Assembly (NCBI GenBank): GCA_029747015.1
Contig: JAKOGI010000085.1
Coordinates: 727,501 to 791,500, forward strand
Length of the DNA: 64,000 nt
Source: Carnegiea gigantea
Lineage: Eukaryota; Streptophyta; Magnoliopsida; Caryophyllales; Cactaceae
Direction of reading: 5' to 3'
The notes beneath the pieces were generated by a model. That model did not search any database, was not told the DNA's origin, and saw nothing but the letters and a program-made list of their open reading frames with translations. Within the stretch, counting starts at the first letter, position 1, and every line of letters starts with the position of its first letter. Below are positions 11,721-22,691 of the stretch, piece after piece. The translations under genes and the position numbers were made by a program.

Positions 11721-12039
11721 TAGCTCTATGAGCTACTGATCAACCTTCTCATGATATGATCATTGGAAATAATTTTTAGAGACTATATTTTCCATGTACA
11801 CATACCATAAATCAAATAATATTTGCAATCAATGGCCACTCAGTTCTTATTGAAAAATTAAGTAAGGCTTACACTTATCAGAAAATTGAGTTTACATGCC
11901 GCCGGCATGATGAGAAGCTAATGCCTGCACAACATGAGATAGCACTAACAATCTCACTACTTGAGTTATCCATTAAAGAGCAGATTGCTGAACAATAAGA
12001 ACAATTATGCAAAGAATTCTAATGTGATAATCCTCTAAA

Positions 12040-12900
12040 TTTTTGGGATAAAGATAAGACATTTGCTAAAATCACTCTATTAAATCCCAAGACTATTATT
12101 CAAGTCAAACGAATGGTGTATACACACCAAGATATCCAAGAATTTGATAAACAAATCAAAGAACTTTTGAATAAAGGATTAATCAGGAATATCAAGCGTC
12201 CTCACACCGGTCCTGCTTTAACCGTAAGAAATCATACTGAGAAAAAAAAGAGGAAAAGGTAGAATAGTAATCAATTACAAAAAGGTTAATGACAATACTA
12301 TCTTTGGTGTTGATTATATTCCTGACAAAACACTCATTTTTAATAGAATTCAAGGAGTCTCTTGGTCCTCTAAAATGAACTGCAAAATTGGATACTGAGA
12401 AGTTAAAATGCATAAGAAAGCATTCCTTGGACTGCTTTTAGTGCCCCTCAAGGACATTATGAGTGGATAGTAATGCCAATCAGCCTTAAAAATGTACCTC
12501 AAATATTCCAAAGAAGAAAGGATAACATCTTTAAAGGTCTTAATCACTGTTGCCTACTTTACATTAATGATATCATTATCTTTTCCAAAACCATAGAACA
12601 GCATAAAGATGATGCCTTTGTTGTCACCCAAAGATGCATTTGATCATGGTATTATACTTGGTAAGAACAAGTGCATTTATGCTGAACAAGAAATTGAGTT
12701 TTTAGGTCTAGAGATAAAAGTTGGACAAATCATTCTACAAAAGCATATTTTAGAAAAAATAGAAAATTTTCCTAAAAGGATTGAAGATAGGAAGCAGTTA
12801 GAAAGGTTTCTTGGATGCCTTACCTATACTTCTGATTTCATTAAAGATTTAGCTAAACTAAGAAAACCATTGCAGCAAAAACTTGAGAAAGAAGTAAGTT
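12040..12900 (+). pseudogene. Caulimovirid reverse transcriptase remnant
   Basis: Segments in several frames cover an RT domain from the fingers (EFDKQIKELLNKGLI near 12140) to the thumb/connection (LGLEIKVGQIILQKHIL near 12700, and QLERFLGCLTY). The catalytic loop reads Y-I-N-D at 12560-12571 instead of the usual Y-I-D-D, so a catalytic Asp is lost as well as the frame. The short spacing and the FLGLEI/ILQKHI wording are typical of Caulimoviridae rather than Metaviridae. The longest open piece is 12609-12899. No integrase follows. Confidence 0.85.
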
Positions 12901-12989
12901 AGACATGAACCTTTAGTGATTCAAAGATTGCTCAAAACTTCAAAAAAAAGTGTAAAAATCTTCTTCTTCTTAATTTGCCTAATGAAGGA

Positions 12990-13370
12990 TATGATTTAAT
13001 TCTTGAGACAAATGCCAACAACGAGCATTAGAGCTCTGTACTCAAAATTAACGATGGAGAACAACTTTGTAAATATTACAGTGAAAGTTTTAATAAAGCA
13101 GAATGCAACTATCCCACAATGGAAAAAGAAGCCCTTGCAGTCATAAGGCGAATTGAAAGTTCTTAATCTTTTTAGCCCAAAATCTTTTCTTATTTGAACT
13201 GATTGCAAAGGAATACTTGATTCTGTGGCAAAGCATTTATCAAATATGTACGCACAAAGGCGACTCGTACATTGGCAATTATGGCTTAACCAATTTTCCT
13301 TTTCTATTGAACGTATATAGGGATCAAAGAACTCTTTGGAAAATAGTTTAACTTGAAAACTCATCAATGG
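12990..13370 (+). pseudogene. Caulimovirid RNase H remnant
   Basis: Directly after the RT, a broken frame reads ETNANNEH (first acidic residue region) then YYSESFNKAECNYPTMEKEALAV, the conserved RNase H block of pararetroviruses and Ty3-type elements. Stops interrupt it near 13030 and 13164. It would have removed the RNA template during reverse transcription. Confidence 0.7.
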
Positions 13371-13619
13371 TCATCACTCATCATCAAGGTAGAACTCCTG
13401 CCGGAAATGGAGGAAATTCAATATGAAATGCAATTATCCCTCGAATGGGTTTCTCTTTCTAGTAAATTCCTCATGGACAACTTGGAATTCTATAGAAAAA
13501 GTAGATCACATTTTGATCTATTGTCTTCTACTAGCCTAATAGCCCAAAGATTTTCGCTTCTAAAGTTACAAATTAATTACCTAAAGTGTCTTTGTGATAT
13601 CTAAGAAAAAATAAGTTCC

Positions 13620-14460
13620 CATGTTCAAGAAAAATAGTTCGATGAGCGATATGCAGCCTACAATGACTATTATTATAATAATTATTCCTATGATATTTGG
13701 GAATAATAGAGTACTATAATGTACTTCCCCGATAGGGCTGGAGTTGGTAGTATTAGTTTTCAAGCAAATACAATCTCTCCAAATGACCCAGTCGTGAAAG
13801 CTTGAGAATGTAAAACAGTAGTTTATATTATGAAAATTCAAGATCCGAAGTTCTCATTCTTCTCAAAACTAATTAAGTTTTAATAGTATATGTTCAAAAG
13901 AATCCATTGAATTTTCACATTTCTTGATGGTTCAACCAAAATCCCATGCAATGGATACCTATATGTGGAGGTACATTGTGTATTAATTAAGTATGAAATT
14001 GGAAAAGTCAAGTCAGCCCATTATCTGGTTCAACTATTGATTTAGACAATCCCCAAAGATCAATAACAAGAATGGTTTCCAGAACGATATGAGCGAGTTA
14101 CTGATCCTACTTTAGCAAGCCATTGTTTTTTTCAATATTTACCATCAAATGTAAGCATTAATTAAGCAAGAAATAATACTAATGCACTGTGTAAATACTA
14201 TTTTCGCATATCATAATGAGTTTAACAAATATATGAAGATAGAAGGAGTGCTTCAGAAGATGTCTTTAATTATCTCTTTGACATTGGAGTTGGAAAATTC
14301 TTATCAGAAAAAGAAAAGAAATATCTTCATAAATTATTTGAAAAATGGGATCTAGAATATCTTTAGCTTGATGAAGATTTTGATGATTATATGGATAATC
14401 ATGGATTAGAAGATATTATTGGAGATGAAGGTATGCAGAATCTTAATATGAATGAATAGT
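13620..14460 (+). pseudogene. Extra downstream viral frame, function unknown
   Basis: Between the RNase H remnant and the viral promoter lies about 800 bp whose forward translation keeps protein-like segments (GVGSISFQANTISPNDPVVK, then DVFNYLFDIGVGKFLSEKEKK) and an acidic end (LDEDFDDYMDN). In cavemo-, solendo- and caulimoviruses this place is taken by a transactivator/inclusion-body gene, and in some florendoviruses by an ORF of unknown role. I see no diagnostic motif, so only the position supports a viral second or third ORF. Confidence 0.4.
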
Positions 14461-14539
14461 CTTGTTAACATTAAAAGGCTCTAAAAATTAGTTGCTCTAT
14501 TATTGTACCATTTTGACAAGTGAGGTCAGTAAAATAAGG

Positions 14540-14645
14540 TAGTCTACTATAGTCATGTGAATGTAACTATAGCCATATGTAAAATCAGTGTGTACTATAG
14601 TCGTTGGGGTATCCTATGCAACCCAATCCCCTCTATAAAAGGAGG
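14540..14645 (+). promoter_or_regulatory. Pararetroviral pregenomic RNA promoter
   Basis: A TATA box (TCTATAAAAGG) at 14632-14642 sits in the caulimovirid context CCCTCTATAAAAGGAGGGAC. Three ACTATAG motifs precede it at 14546, 14566 and 14594, an upstream repeat cluster like those in pararetroviral enhancers. Transcription would start near 14665. Activity in the plant is not established. Confidence 0.6.
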
Positions 14646-14802
14646 GACTGAGTGCTGAGGAGGGACATGACCATTTGAGCATACCTAGCCAAAAAAAAAA
14701 AAAAAAAAATCGGGATTCTCTATTTCTCTATGAGCAAGCATTTTTGATAGTTTAAGTCCTTCTTAAATTTTTCCATTGTAATATTTTCATCTTTAAACTT
14801 TC

Positions 14803-14808
14803 AATAAA
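14803..14808 (+). terminator. Pararetroviral polyadenylation signal
   Basis: AATAAA in TTTCAATAAAAGAAG lies about 140 bp after the expected start site. Caulimovirids place the polyA signal downstream of the promoter inside the terminally redundant leader, so this fits. Confidence 0.55.
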
Positions 14809-15167
14809 AGAAGATTCCCGATAGGTAACATTATTCAATTGAATATTATGTCTTAGGTATTATAATTTTTTGATTAAAGATCCACTATCGTTTAAAATAT
14901 AAAAGAACTTGATTAGTGACTACAGTCGGTGGTAGGAAACGAAACGGATCTATACTGTGCCTGATCTAAGAAGGTGTGGTAGAGATTAGCAATCTTTGTA
15001 AACTGAAAGTTGGAGGAAAGCTAGGGTGCAACGCCGACTAAGTTCAGGTAATGGTCGAAACTCTCTAATTAAGTTTCAATTATTTTGCTAAGCATGGTGG
15101 GCCTATAACCACAAGAAATATAATATTTATGATATAAGTAGTAGATTATGATAATTAGTATCAGTAA

Positions 15168-15791
15168 AGTTATTATAAGAAGTCTAATCATATGAAACAA
15201 GTATATTTTCTAAAAAACCCTAAAAATAGCTTTTTTGTATATTTTACCCAATTCTAAGGGTCTTTCTGTAATTTATAAACGTTTTAGACTGAAAGTGAAA
15301 CAAGAAATAGTACGGGAGGTATTAAAAAATTAAAACAGTTGTTTAGAAAGTAGCAAAAAATCAGAACATTATATCTAAGGGTACTAAAAGATTAAGCCAA
15401 AAAAATGAGGCCAAAAAAAAAACAATGAAACCTATGTCAAGGGACTAAAAAGTCAATTACCAAGCAGTTTCTGAATGGTTTGAGTAAATGAATACAGAGA
15501 TGATTTGGTTGAGTAATGCATCTTCCAACAACGGTTTTATTTTTTAAGTCCAAAAATGAAGCTAGCAAGAGGTCACTAGTTTTCGTCAGCTGTCAAAAGT
15601 TTCTTTTACATTGTGTTTGGATTTGCTCATGTCGAGCTGTCTGTTTTGGTTCGCTTGATCTTGAATTGGCTATTGCTGATTAGCTTAACTTTCAGGTATG
15701 AGACTTGTTTCCTTGTATTATCTTACCTCTTGGAAATTACTTATTAACAACAAAAACAATATTATTAAAAATTTAACATCATTGCACTTAA
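15168..15791. other. Intergenic spacer, no feature seen
   Basis: AT-rich DNA with no protein frame, between the viral leader and the Tourist-like element. Confidence 0.5.
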
Positions 15792-16103
15792 GGGCCTATT
15801 CTTTTTGTTGATAAATCTCAATTTATCAACTTTAACTAACTTCAACCCACTTCAACAAAAAAAATTTCAATTTCAACTAGCTTCAACCCACGTCAACCTA
15901 CTTTAACAAAAAAAAATACCAGCTTCAACATATCATATAGAAAAATATACCAACTTCTTCCAAGTTCAACTCACTTCTATCCACTTCAACTCACTTCAAA
16001 AAAAAAAAAAAAAAAAAAAAAACCAACTAAATCTACTTTAACTAATCTCAACCAACTTTACTTATTTTTCAACTTATATTTTCCAACGAAAAAAATAGAC
16101 CAT
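15792..16103. mobile_element. Tourist-like (PIF/Harbinger) MITE
   Basis: The left end GGGCCTATTCTTTTTGTTG and the right end read in reverse (TGGTCTATTTTTTTCGTTG) form an imperfect TIR of about 25 bp. TAA flanks both sides, matching the 3 bp target duplication of PIF/Harbinger elements. The interior is a run of CAACTT/CACTTCAAC repeats and an A-tract (about 15999-16021), with no ORF. Confidence 0.55.
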
Positions 16104-16731
16104 AATAGGGATCAAATTAGGAGAGCAACAAAAATTATGATCACCGAATCGATACGTTATATTCAACTTGACCAATTTTAGTAGAACACAAACATCATAT
16201 TAGTCAATATGAGACCAACTGTGCAAGTGGTATGTACGGTGTACACCATAAAGAAATCATGGGCCATGGCTTCTCGTACATACACTTAACACAATTGTTG
16301 AAAAATTAGTTGAATTAATTGACTTTGTTATGTATGTTTTGTTCATACATTAATTGGTGAAGTATCTAACCGGGCAGGCTCATCTATTATGTTGTGTTTT
16401 TCCAAGGCATCTTGTTTAATTTGGACCTACCCCCATAGTCAGTGGAATGCGGCGTAACCTCATTAAGTCTACGTGATCTTGGCTATTTGGTGCCGACATT
16501 AGTACTTTTGGTACTGTGTGTGCCTAACTAATCCAAGTATGCTATAACAACCCCCCCGGGGGGGAATATTGGAGTGGGCTCGTATAATTTGAGAGCAAAA
16601 TAAACATTAAACCTCATACGAGGGTGGTGTTGATACGATAGGTGGTATTAATTTTTTTGAGTAAAAATAATATGATTGTCATATTATTTGCTTCTTGTTC
16701 TTTTTTGAACGTCTCAAAATAGTTGCATGGT

Positions 16732-16806
<75 letters not shown>

Positions 16807-17074
16807 AATAAAAATTAGTATTCTTTTTCTTATATGCCCTTATGATAACAAAAAATAATTAATGAGAAGAAAATAAGTTATAGGGTATGACTCTGTGCAA
16901 TTAACTAGCCATTATTTTTATAGATTTTGTAATCTTAAGGTTATGGGTTGGTGAAGAGTGTGGTAGCTTTTGACTGATTTGATTGGTGTTTAGGCAATAA
17001 TTTGAGGGTGAAATAAACATTAAACCTCATAATTATTGCTTATGAACGTTCTGATAGGATATATGAGGTTAGTT
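16104..17074. other. Intergenic spacer with short repeats
   Basis: No gene seen. It holds a C7G7 palindrome (16551-16564), a 34-base near-identical direct repeat (16585-16618 and 16998-17031, ending AAATAAACATTAAACCTCAT) and an (AT)n microsatellite. Confidence 0.5.
16736..16800. repeat. (AT)n(AC)n microsatellite
   Basis: About 30 uninterrupted AT units are followed by a short CA run. Confidence 0.95.
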
Positions 17075-17079
17075 ATTAT

Positions 17080-17361
17080 TAAGTTTAGAGAGAGAAATTC
17101 AGAAATTTGGAAGAAAGTAAATAGAGATCACATTCTATCTCAGTTTCCTTGCCTTGATGCACAACACATCCAATCCTTTTTACACAAGAAAGCATAACAG
17201 ATTCCAGCCAAAACTAATAGCTAAAACTAACAAACAGAAAGCCAAAAATAGAATGAAAGTTTGTTATATTCTGTAACCAACTTAGCTACTTAATGATTGG
17301 CCACCTTTCATTAGAGCCACCAGGAAATGCTCCTGAGTAGGTACAGGCACTAATTCTAACA
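17080..17361 (-). repeat. 3' LTR of Copia A
   Basis: Nearly colinear with 22325-22606 but missing the three outermost bases: it starts TAAGTTTAG on the plus strand where the other LTR has TGTTAAGTTTAG. It ends ATTCTAACA. The ATTAT target duplication directly abuts the shortened end. Confidence 0.9.
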
Positions 17362-17719
17362 CCTCCCCCCTCAAATTAGAGGATGTACTAACTCCCAATT
17401 TGGGAAGAATAGAATGATGAAGGAGACCAGTAAGCGGTTTAGTCAGAATGCCAGCAAGCTGGGCTCGTGTGGGAACACGACTTAATTGGATGAGCCCTTC
17501 CATGAGTTTATGCCTAACAAAATGGCAATCAATCTTAATATGTTTTATTCTCTCATTGAAAACAGGATTTTTTGCAATGTAAATAGCAATAAGATTATCA
17601 TATTTGATTGGTATTGGGGTGATGGAAGTCACTATGAGCTCATGAAGTAGCCTGCTCAACCAGGACAATTTAGCAACCAGTCTGTGCATACTTCTATATT
17701 TAGCTTCAGCTGAGGACAA
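17282..17719 (-). pseudogene. Copia A RNase H domain remnant
   Basis: A 145-residue open frame carries the C-terminal Copia RNase H hallmarks: SSAEAKYRSM (normally SSTEAEY), then ANPVFNERIKHIKIDCHFVR-type wording (NPVFNERIKHIKIDCHFVRH) and LTKPL. It runs into the 3' LTR, as is normal for Copia. It is separated from the RT part by frameshifts. Confidence 0.85.
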
Positions 17720-17899
17720 AGAAATGGTGGCTTATTTCTTTGATGTCCAAGATATGAGAGTTTTCCCAAGGAAGATAACAAAATCACTAACAGATTTTTT
17801 GCTGTGAGGACAAGAAGCCCAATCAGCATCATAGTAAGTGAGCAGATCAAAAGTAGGGCTTTTGCGCAAAAGAACACCAAGAGATGGTTCTCCTTTCAA

Positions 17900-19326
17900 G
17901 TACCTGAACACATGTAGAGCAGCTTACATGTGTGGTTGTCTAGGATTTTGAAGGAATTGACTGAGATGTTGCACTAAGGCTATATTAGGCCTTGTATTTG
18001 TTAGAAAATTCAATTTGCCAACCAATTTCTGTACTTGATTTGGTCTTCTAGAAGTACCCCTTCTTCAGGAGTGAGCCTAATGGTGTAATCAAGAGGACAA
18101 GTGACTAAAGAGAAATTCATACAGTCAAACTTAGTGAGTAGATCCTGAGTGAACTTTCTTTATGTGAGAAGCAAGCCTTGATCTGACTGTAATATCTCAA
18201 TACCAAGGAAATAATGAGCATATACTAAGTCCTTGATTCTGAAAGTGTCATCAAGGAACCCTTTGAGAGCTGCTATCTCTGTTTCATTGTTGCCTGTGAG
18301 CAATATGTCATCAATATATACTGCGAAAAATACCACTGAGTCTTTCTCCTTTTTACGGAATAATGAATAATCATTTTATGAATGTGTGTATTCTCTTTGT
18401 AAGAGGACTCTACCAAGTTTGGCATAGCATTGCCTTGAAGCCTGTTTCAAGCTATAAAGGGACTTGTTTAGCTTGCAAACTGCATTAGGGATGTCTGATT
18501 GAACCCCCTAAGGCAACTACATACATATATCTCTATGGAGGCCTCTATGAAGGAAGGCATTATTTACATCAAGTTGATGTAAATGCCAGCTCCTCTTTAC
18601 TGCCACTGCCATTAGTACCCTTATAGTCGTCATCATAATAACGGGAGAAAAAGTCTCAGTATAATCAATACCTTCTCTTTAGGAGAAGTCCTTCATTACA
18701 AGTATGGCCTTCAGTCTTTCGATACTCCCATCTGCTTTGCACTTTACCTTGTATACCCACTTACAAGCTATAGGCTTTTTACCTTGAGGCAAAGGTACAA
18801 TACTCCAAGTGTTTGTGTAAGATAAAGCCTGCAGCTCTTGCTGCATGGAAGCTTGCCAACCAGGGTGAGAAAATGCTACCTCATATATCTGTGGCTCAAA
18901 AAATTCAAGTGATGCAAGGTGTTTTTGGCTGTTAAGATTGAGACAGTAGGCTGGCAGACTTGGTGGCTGTATACTGAAGTTAGTGAGAGGCGAAAAATAG
19001 AGAGAATAAGTTTGTGTTGCGCCCACATAGTCACCCAAGTAGCTTGGTGGTTTGTGTGTTCTCACTGATTTTCTTACAGGTGCAGAAGTACCATGTAATT
19101 TGAGTGTCCTCATGAGTATTATCAAGCACGGATTGTGGAGCAGCACTACTGGTTTGTAAAGGTTACTGCTGTGTTGAAAACTCATGAGAATTATCAAACA
19201 TTGTAGAATAATGACTAGAATCAGTAACGGTAGGAGGAAATAAAGTTGGCTGACTTGTGGAGGAAAAAGGAAAGACTTGTTCATGAAAAGTGACATCCCT
19301 AGAAGAGTAAAATTTATGTGTGTCAA
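17900..19326 (-). pseudogene. Copia A reverse transcriptase remnant
   Basis: The longest piece, 18679-19326, starts in the integrase-RT linker (APVRKSVRTHKPPSYLGDYV) and enters the RT with ALSYTNTWSIVPLPQGKKPI followed by CKWVYKVKCKADGS, classic Copia fingers. The rest of the palm and thumb continues to about 17900 in alternating frames with stops (for example at 18678). Confidence 0.85.
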
Positions 19327-19332
19327 GGGCCA

Positions 19333-20505
19333 TTACCCTATAGGCCTTCTTCCATGAGGGTAGCCAAGGAACACACAGGCTATTGCTCGTGCTTGAAATT
19401 TATCTTTGCCCTGTTTGGTAGTACTCATGTAACACAGACACCCAAAGACCCTCAAGTGCTCATAAGAGGGCTTAGAACCATGAAGTAGCTCAAATGGTGT
19501 CCTATTTTGCAAAACTATGCTAGGCAACCTATTAATAAGATAGGTGGATGTCAATCCACACTCCCCCTAAAATCTCAAAGGAGATTGGACTGAAAGAGAA
19601 GAGCTCTTGAGACTTCTAGCAGGTGTTCGTGCTTTCTCTCAACAACCCCACTTTGTTGTGGGGTTTGTACACAGCTGCGCCGGTGTAGGATGCCACTATC
19701 AGAAAAGAAATTAAAGGCAGCATTGCTAAAGCTCAATTCTAATGCATTATTTGTCCTGATGATCTTAACTGTAGCTGAAAACTGAGTTTGTGCCATTTTG
19801 ACAAAGGATCTAATCAATTCTAATGCTTCATCCTTAATAACCATCAAATGTGTCGAAGTAGCCCTTGTAAAATCATCCACAAAAGTAAGAAAAAAATCTA
19901 TGTCCTGCATGGGTCCTGGTGTGGTAAGGCCCCTATATGTCGACATGAATGAGTTCAAAAGGGAAAGAAGTAGAGATAGTACTCAATTGAAAAGACAATC
20001 TTTATTGCTTTGCTTTGGGACAAATATCACAGGGCATATTCTGCCCTACATCATTAAACTCAGCACCTAGAGGCAAGAGTTTCATTCTTGCATATGGTAT
20101 ATGTCCAACTCTTTTATGCCATACATCAAGACTCAAATTCCTTGAGGCATGATTACAAGACACTTTAGAAGCATTGTCCATATATGTAGACACATTATTG
20201 TAAACAGAAAACAAATCCTTGGTAACCTTGACGTCTTATACTAATCTCTTGTCCAAAATGTAAAGTCCACAGGCTTCTTTACCAATTTCCACCGACCTCT
20301 TCAGAGAAAGGCCCTGCAATATGCACAACTTCTCTGAGAAAGTTACATTGTAATGCAACTGGCTTGCTAACTTCTTGACAGACAGTAAATTGTATTTAAA
20401 ATGAGGCACCAATAGGACATGATTGAGTGTTAATTTATCATTTAGTTTCAACTTTCTAGAGTGAGTGACATGTACCCTATAACCATTGGGTAATGACACT
20501 AACAC
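19333..20505 (-). pseudogene. Copia A GAG-pre-integrase and integrase remnant
   Basis: 20236-20505 matches the protease-integrase linker (LNHVLLVPHFKYNLLSVKKL). 20002-20214 gives the HHCC zinc motif (VWHKRVGH and MPCDICPKAKQ). 19575-19958 gives the catalytic core with FVDDFTRAT and TPQQSGVVERKHEHLLE. The second catalytic Asp position reads TNN (usually SDN), so the enzyme would be dead even without the frameshifts. Confidence 0.85.
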
Positions 20506-20717
20506 AGGACTGTCTAAGGGCTATAGATCATATAGAGTATCAGCATCAGAACTCATATAATCAATGGCCCCTAAATCTAATATCTAAGTACCATTTTTCA
20601 GTTTGCATGAGTAACATGTATCATTGGATGAATAACTATTTATAATAGAAGAAATGATACCTGCCATGTGAGCACATGCATTCTCATGATCATTCGACTT
20701 CTGTTGAGTAGTGTTAG

Positions 20718-21780
20718 TTAGATTTGCCAAGAATTAGAATAACTATTTGCTTTACTCAGAGTTAAACCCAGATAAACATGGCATTTGTGCCTCAGAGGAT
20801 GGATCTTGTTGCTCATTTTTAGCCCAAGTGTTATATGCCTTTCTTCCTTGCAATGGTCCTTGCAATGGAGTGTGACCTCCTCTCCCTTTGCCTTGTGTTC
20901 TGTTGGGATACCCATGTGTTTTAAAGCAGTTATCAATAGTGTGACCATCTCTTACAATGATCACAGAACAATTGTGATCTTCTTTTCTCAGGTTTCCTTT
21001 GAGCTGGCCTCCAGCTTTCTTACTGTGTCAAAGGCCTATTAGTTCCAGCAGACCAAGCAACATTCTCACTGAGAAAATGCACCTTAGTCTTGACCTGTCT
21101 TTGTCTTTCTTCTTGCACAAGTAGGGAATAAGCTTGACTCATGGATGGAAAAAGGGCCGTCATCAATGTATTTCCCCTTGCTGCAGTATAACTGCTATTA
21201 AGCCCCATTGGAAATTGAATCAACTTCTTTTCCTCTAAGTACTTTTTCCATTTGGCCATTGATTTCACGTTCACATTTCCCACAACTACATTTAGGAATT
21301 TTACTAACAACATTGCACTCGTCCCACAACTGCTTGGCTTTGGTATAGTAGCCAGCAATATCTATATCACCCTGGGATAAGGATGAAACATCTTTTTGCA
21401 CTTGGAATAACCTAGCCTTGTTAGACTGGCCAAATCTCTCCTCCAAATCTTTCCAGAGGTTTTGTACCATCTCAAAATACAAGACATCTATTTCTAATAC
21501 TTTCATTCAAAGAGTTTAGGAACCAGGAAAGTACCATCGTATTATTTCTATGACATAGTGTAAACAATGGAGACGATGAATCTGGACAGGAGCAGCTTCC
21601 ATCAATAAACGCAATCTTATGCTTCGCAGATAGAGCTAAGATCACTGATCTCCTCCAGTTTTCGAAGTTCTCCCCATTGAAGATATTCGAAACCAGTGGC
21701 TGGCTAGGATTGTCGGAAGGATGGATGAAGAGGGGATCTGTAGGTTCGATCTGAGGCACCCGATTTGCTTGAGCTGCCAT
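20718..21780 (-). pseudogene. Copia A gag remnant
   Basis: Starts MAAQANRVPQIEPTDPLFIH at 21780 and shows the Copia gag N-terminal (UBN2_3) core FNGENFENWRRSVILAL, SAKHKIAFIDG, then UBN2-type sequence (LWKDLEERFGQSNKARLFQV) in a second frame. A broken CCHC knuckle (DGHTIDNCFKTHGYP near 20900) follows. A frameshift at about 21500 and another in the knuckle disable it. Confidence 0.85.
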
Positions 21781-22007
21781 TATGTGATTTCATCAACCAA
21801 ATAGAGAAGCAAAAATCTAAGTCTAAGACTTTGATCCTGACGAAGAAGCTTGACCATTTGAAGTATCGATTCAACCAATTGAAGCGGAAGAAATGAAGTG
21901 TTTAACAAGCTTGAGATTGGATCAATTGAAGATTCAATTCAATCAATCGAAGGAGAAAACAAACCCTAAAAAAAAACTCAGAATCATCTTCCAATGCTCC
22001 GATACCA

Positions 22008-22324
22008 TGTTAAATTTTTTATATCAATTGGGTCATTAACAAAGAGTCATGCATATAAGCTCAAATGAGGTTCCATCCCAAAACCAATTAGCAGTGGGTG
22101 GAGTAATTTACAAACTTATATACATGCTCAAACCCTTTAATTTTATCAATGTGGGACAACACTCACTTTCACATTCTTTGAATTTTATCAATGTGGGGTA
22201 ATACCCATTTTCATTACTCCAACACGCCTCACATGTGGACTACTAACAAGGTCCAACAAGTGCACACAATTTTAATCAAATGGGGACGGTGGTAAATCAA
22301 GATCGAGCACCTGCTCTGATATGA
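22008..22324 (-). mobile_element. TRIM-like LTR segment inside the Copia A leader
   Basis: On the minus strand the 5' LTR of Copia A is followed by a tRNA-Met site (ATATCAGAGCAGG, about 22310-22322), about 85 bp of spacer ending in a purine stretch (TGTGAGGCG), then a 217 bp TG...CA unit (22224 down to 22008; TGTTGGAGTAATG to TTTAACA). A second tRNA-Met site follows (TGGTATCGGAGC, 21996-22007), then gag. The unit has LTR features of its own (CCCACATTG blocks, a TATATAAG box). Primer site, short interior, purine tract and LTR is the layout of a TRIM. A template-switch chimera is the simplest reading. Confidence 0.6.
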
Positions 22325-22606
22325 TGTTAAGTTTAGAGAGAGATTTAGAAATTTGAAAGAAAGAAAATAGAGATAACATTCTATCTCAATTTCCTTGCCT
22401 TGATGCACAACACATCCAATCCTTTTTATACAAGAAAGCATAAAAGATTCCCACCAAAACTAATAGCTAAAACTAACTAACAGAAAGCAAAAAACAGAAC
22501 GAAAGTTTGTTATATTTGGTAACCAACTCATCTACTTGATGATTGACCAGCTTGCATCACAAGCACCGAGAATGCTCCTGAGTAGGTACAGGCAGTAATT
22601 CTAACA
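22325..22606 (-). repeat. 5' LTR of Copia A
   Basis: 282 bp unit TGTTAAGTTTAG to ATTCTAACA on the plus strand, matching 17080-17361 with scattered substitutions. It is flanked outside by ATTAT and inside by the first tRNA-Met primer site. Confidence 0.9.
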
Positions 22607-22691
22607 ATTATAGCAGGAACCTATAAAGTTTAGTAGAATGAGCATGATTATTAATTAAAAAAGTATTTGACCAAATAAATAGATATCAATG

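Larger units (their letters stand above)
8690..15157 (+). mobile_element. Endogenous pararetrovirus (Caulimoviridae), decayed near-full-length copy
   Basis: A primer site complementary to initiator tRNA-Met (TGGTATCAAAGCC, 8690-8702) is followed in order by broken frames for coat protein, movement protein, aspartic protease, reverse transcriptase and RNase H, an extra downstream frame, then a TATA box and polyA signal like those of pararetroviral large intergenic regions. A weak second primer-site match (TAGTATCAGTAA) at 15156-15167 would mark one genome length, about 6.5 kb, which is short for the family and implies deletions. Many in-frame stops and frameshifts show it cannot express. Coat ahead of movement protein recalls cavemo/solendovirus-type ORF1 rather than the MP-first order of most genera; genus assignment is tentative. 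No integrase is present, as expected, so integration was by illegitimate recombination. Confidence 0.85.
17080..22606 (-). mobile_element. Copia LTR retrotransposon A (minus strand), decayed
   Basis: Two LTRs (17080-17361 and 22325-22606) flank minus-strand gag, integrase, RT and RNase H remnants in Copia order. Target duplication ATTAT is intact on both sides (17075-17079, 22607-22611). A polypurine tract (TTTGAGGGGGGAGG on the minus strand) abuts the 3' LTR. All frames are broken. The leader is abnormal: a second LTR-like unit and a second primer site lie between the 5' LTR and gag. Confidence 0.9.
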
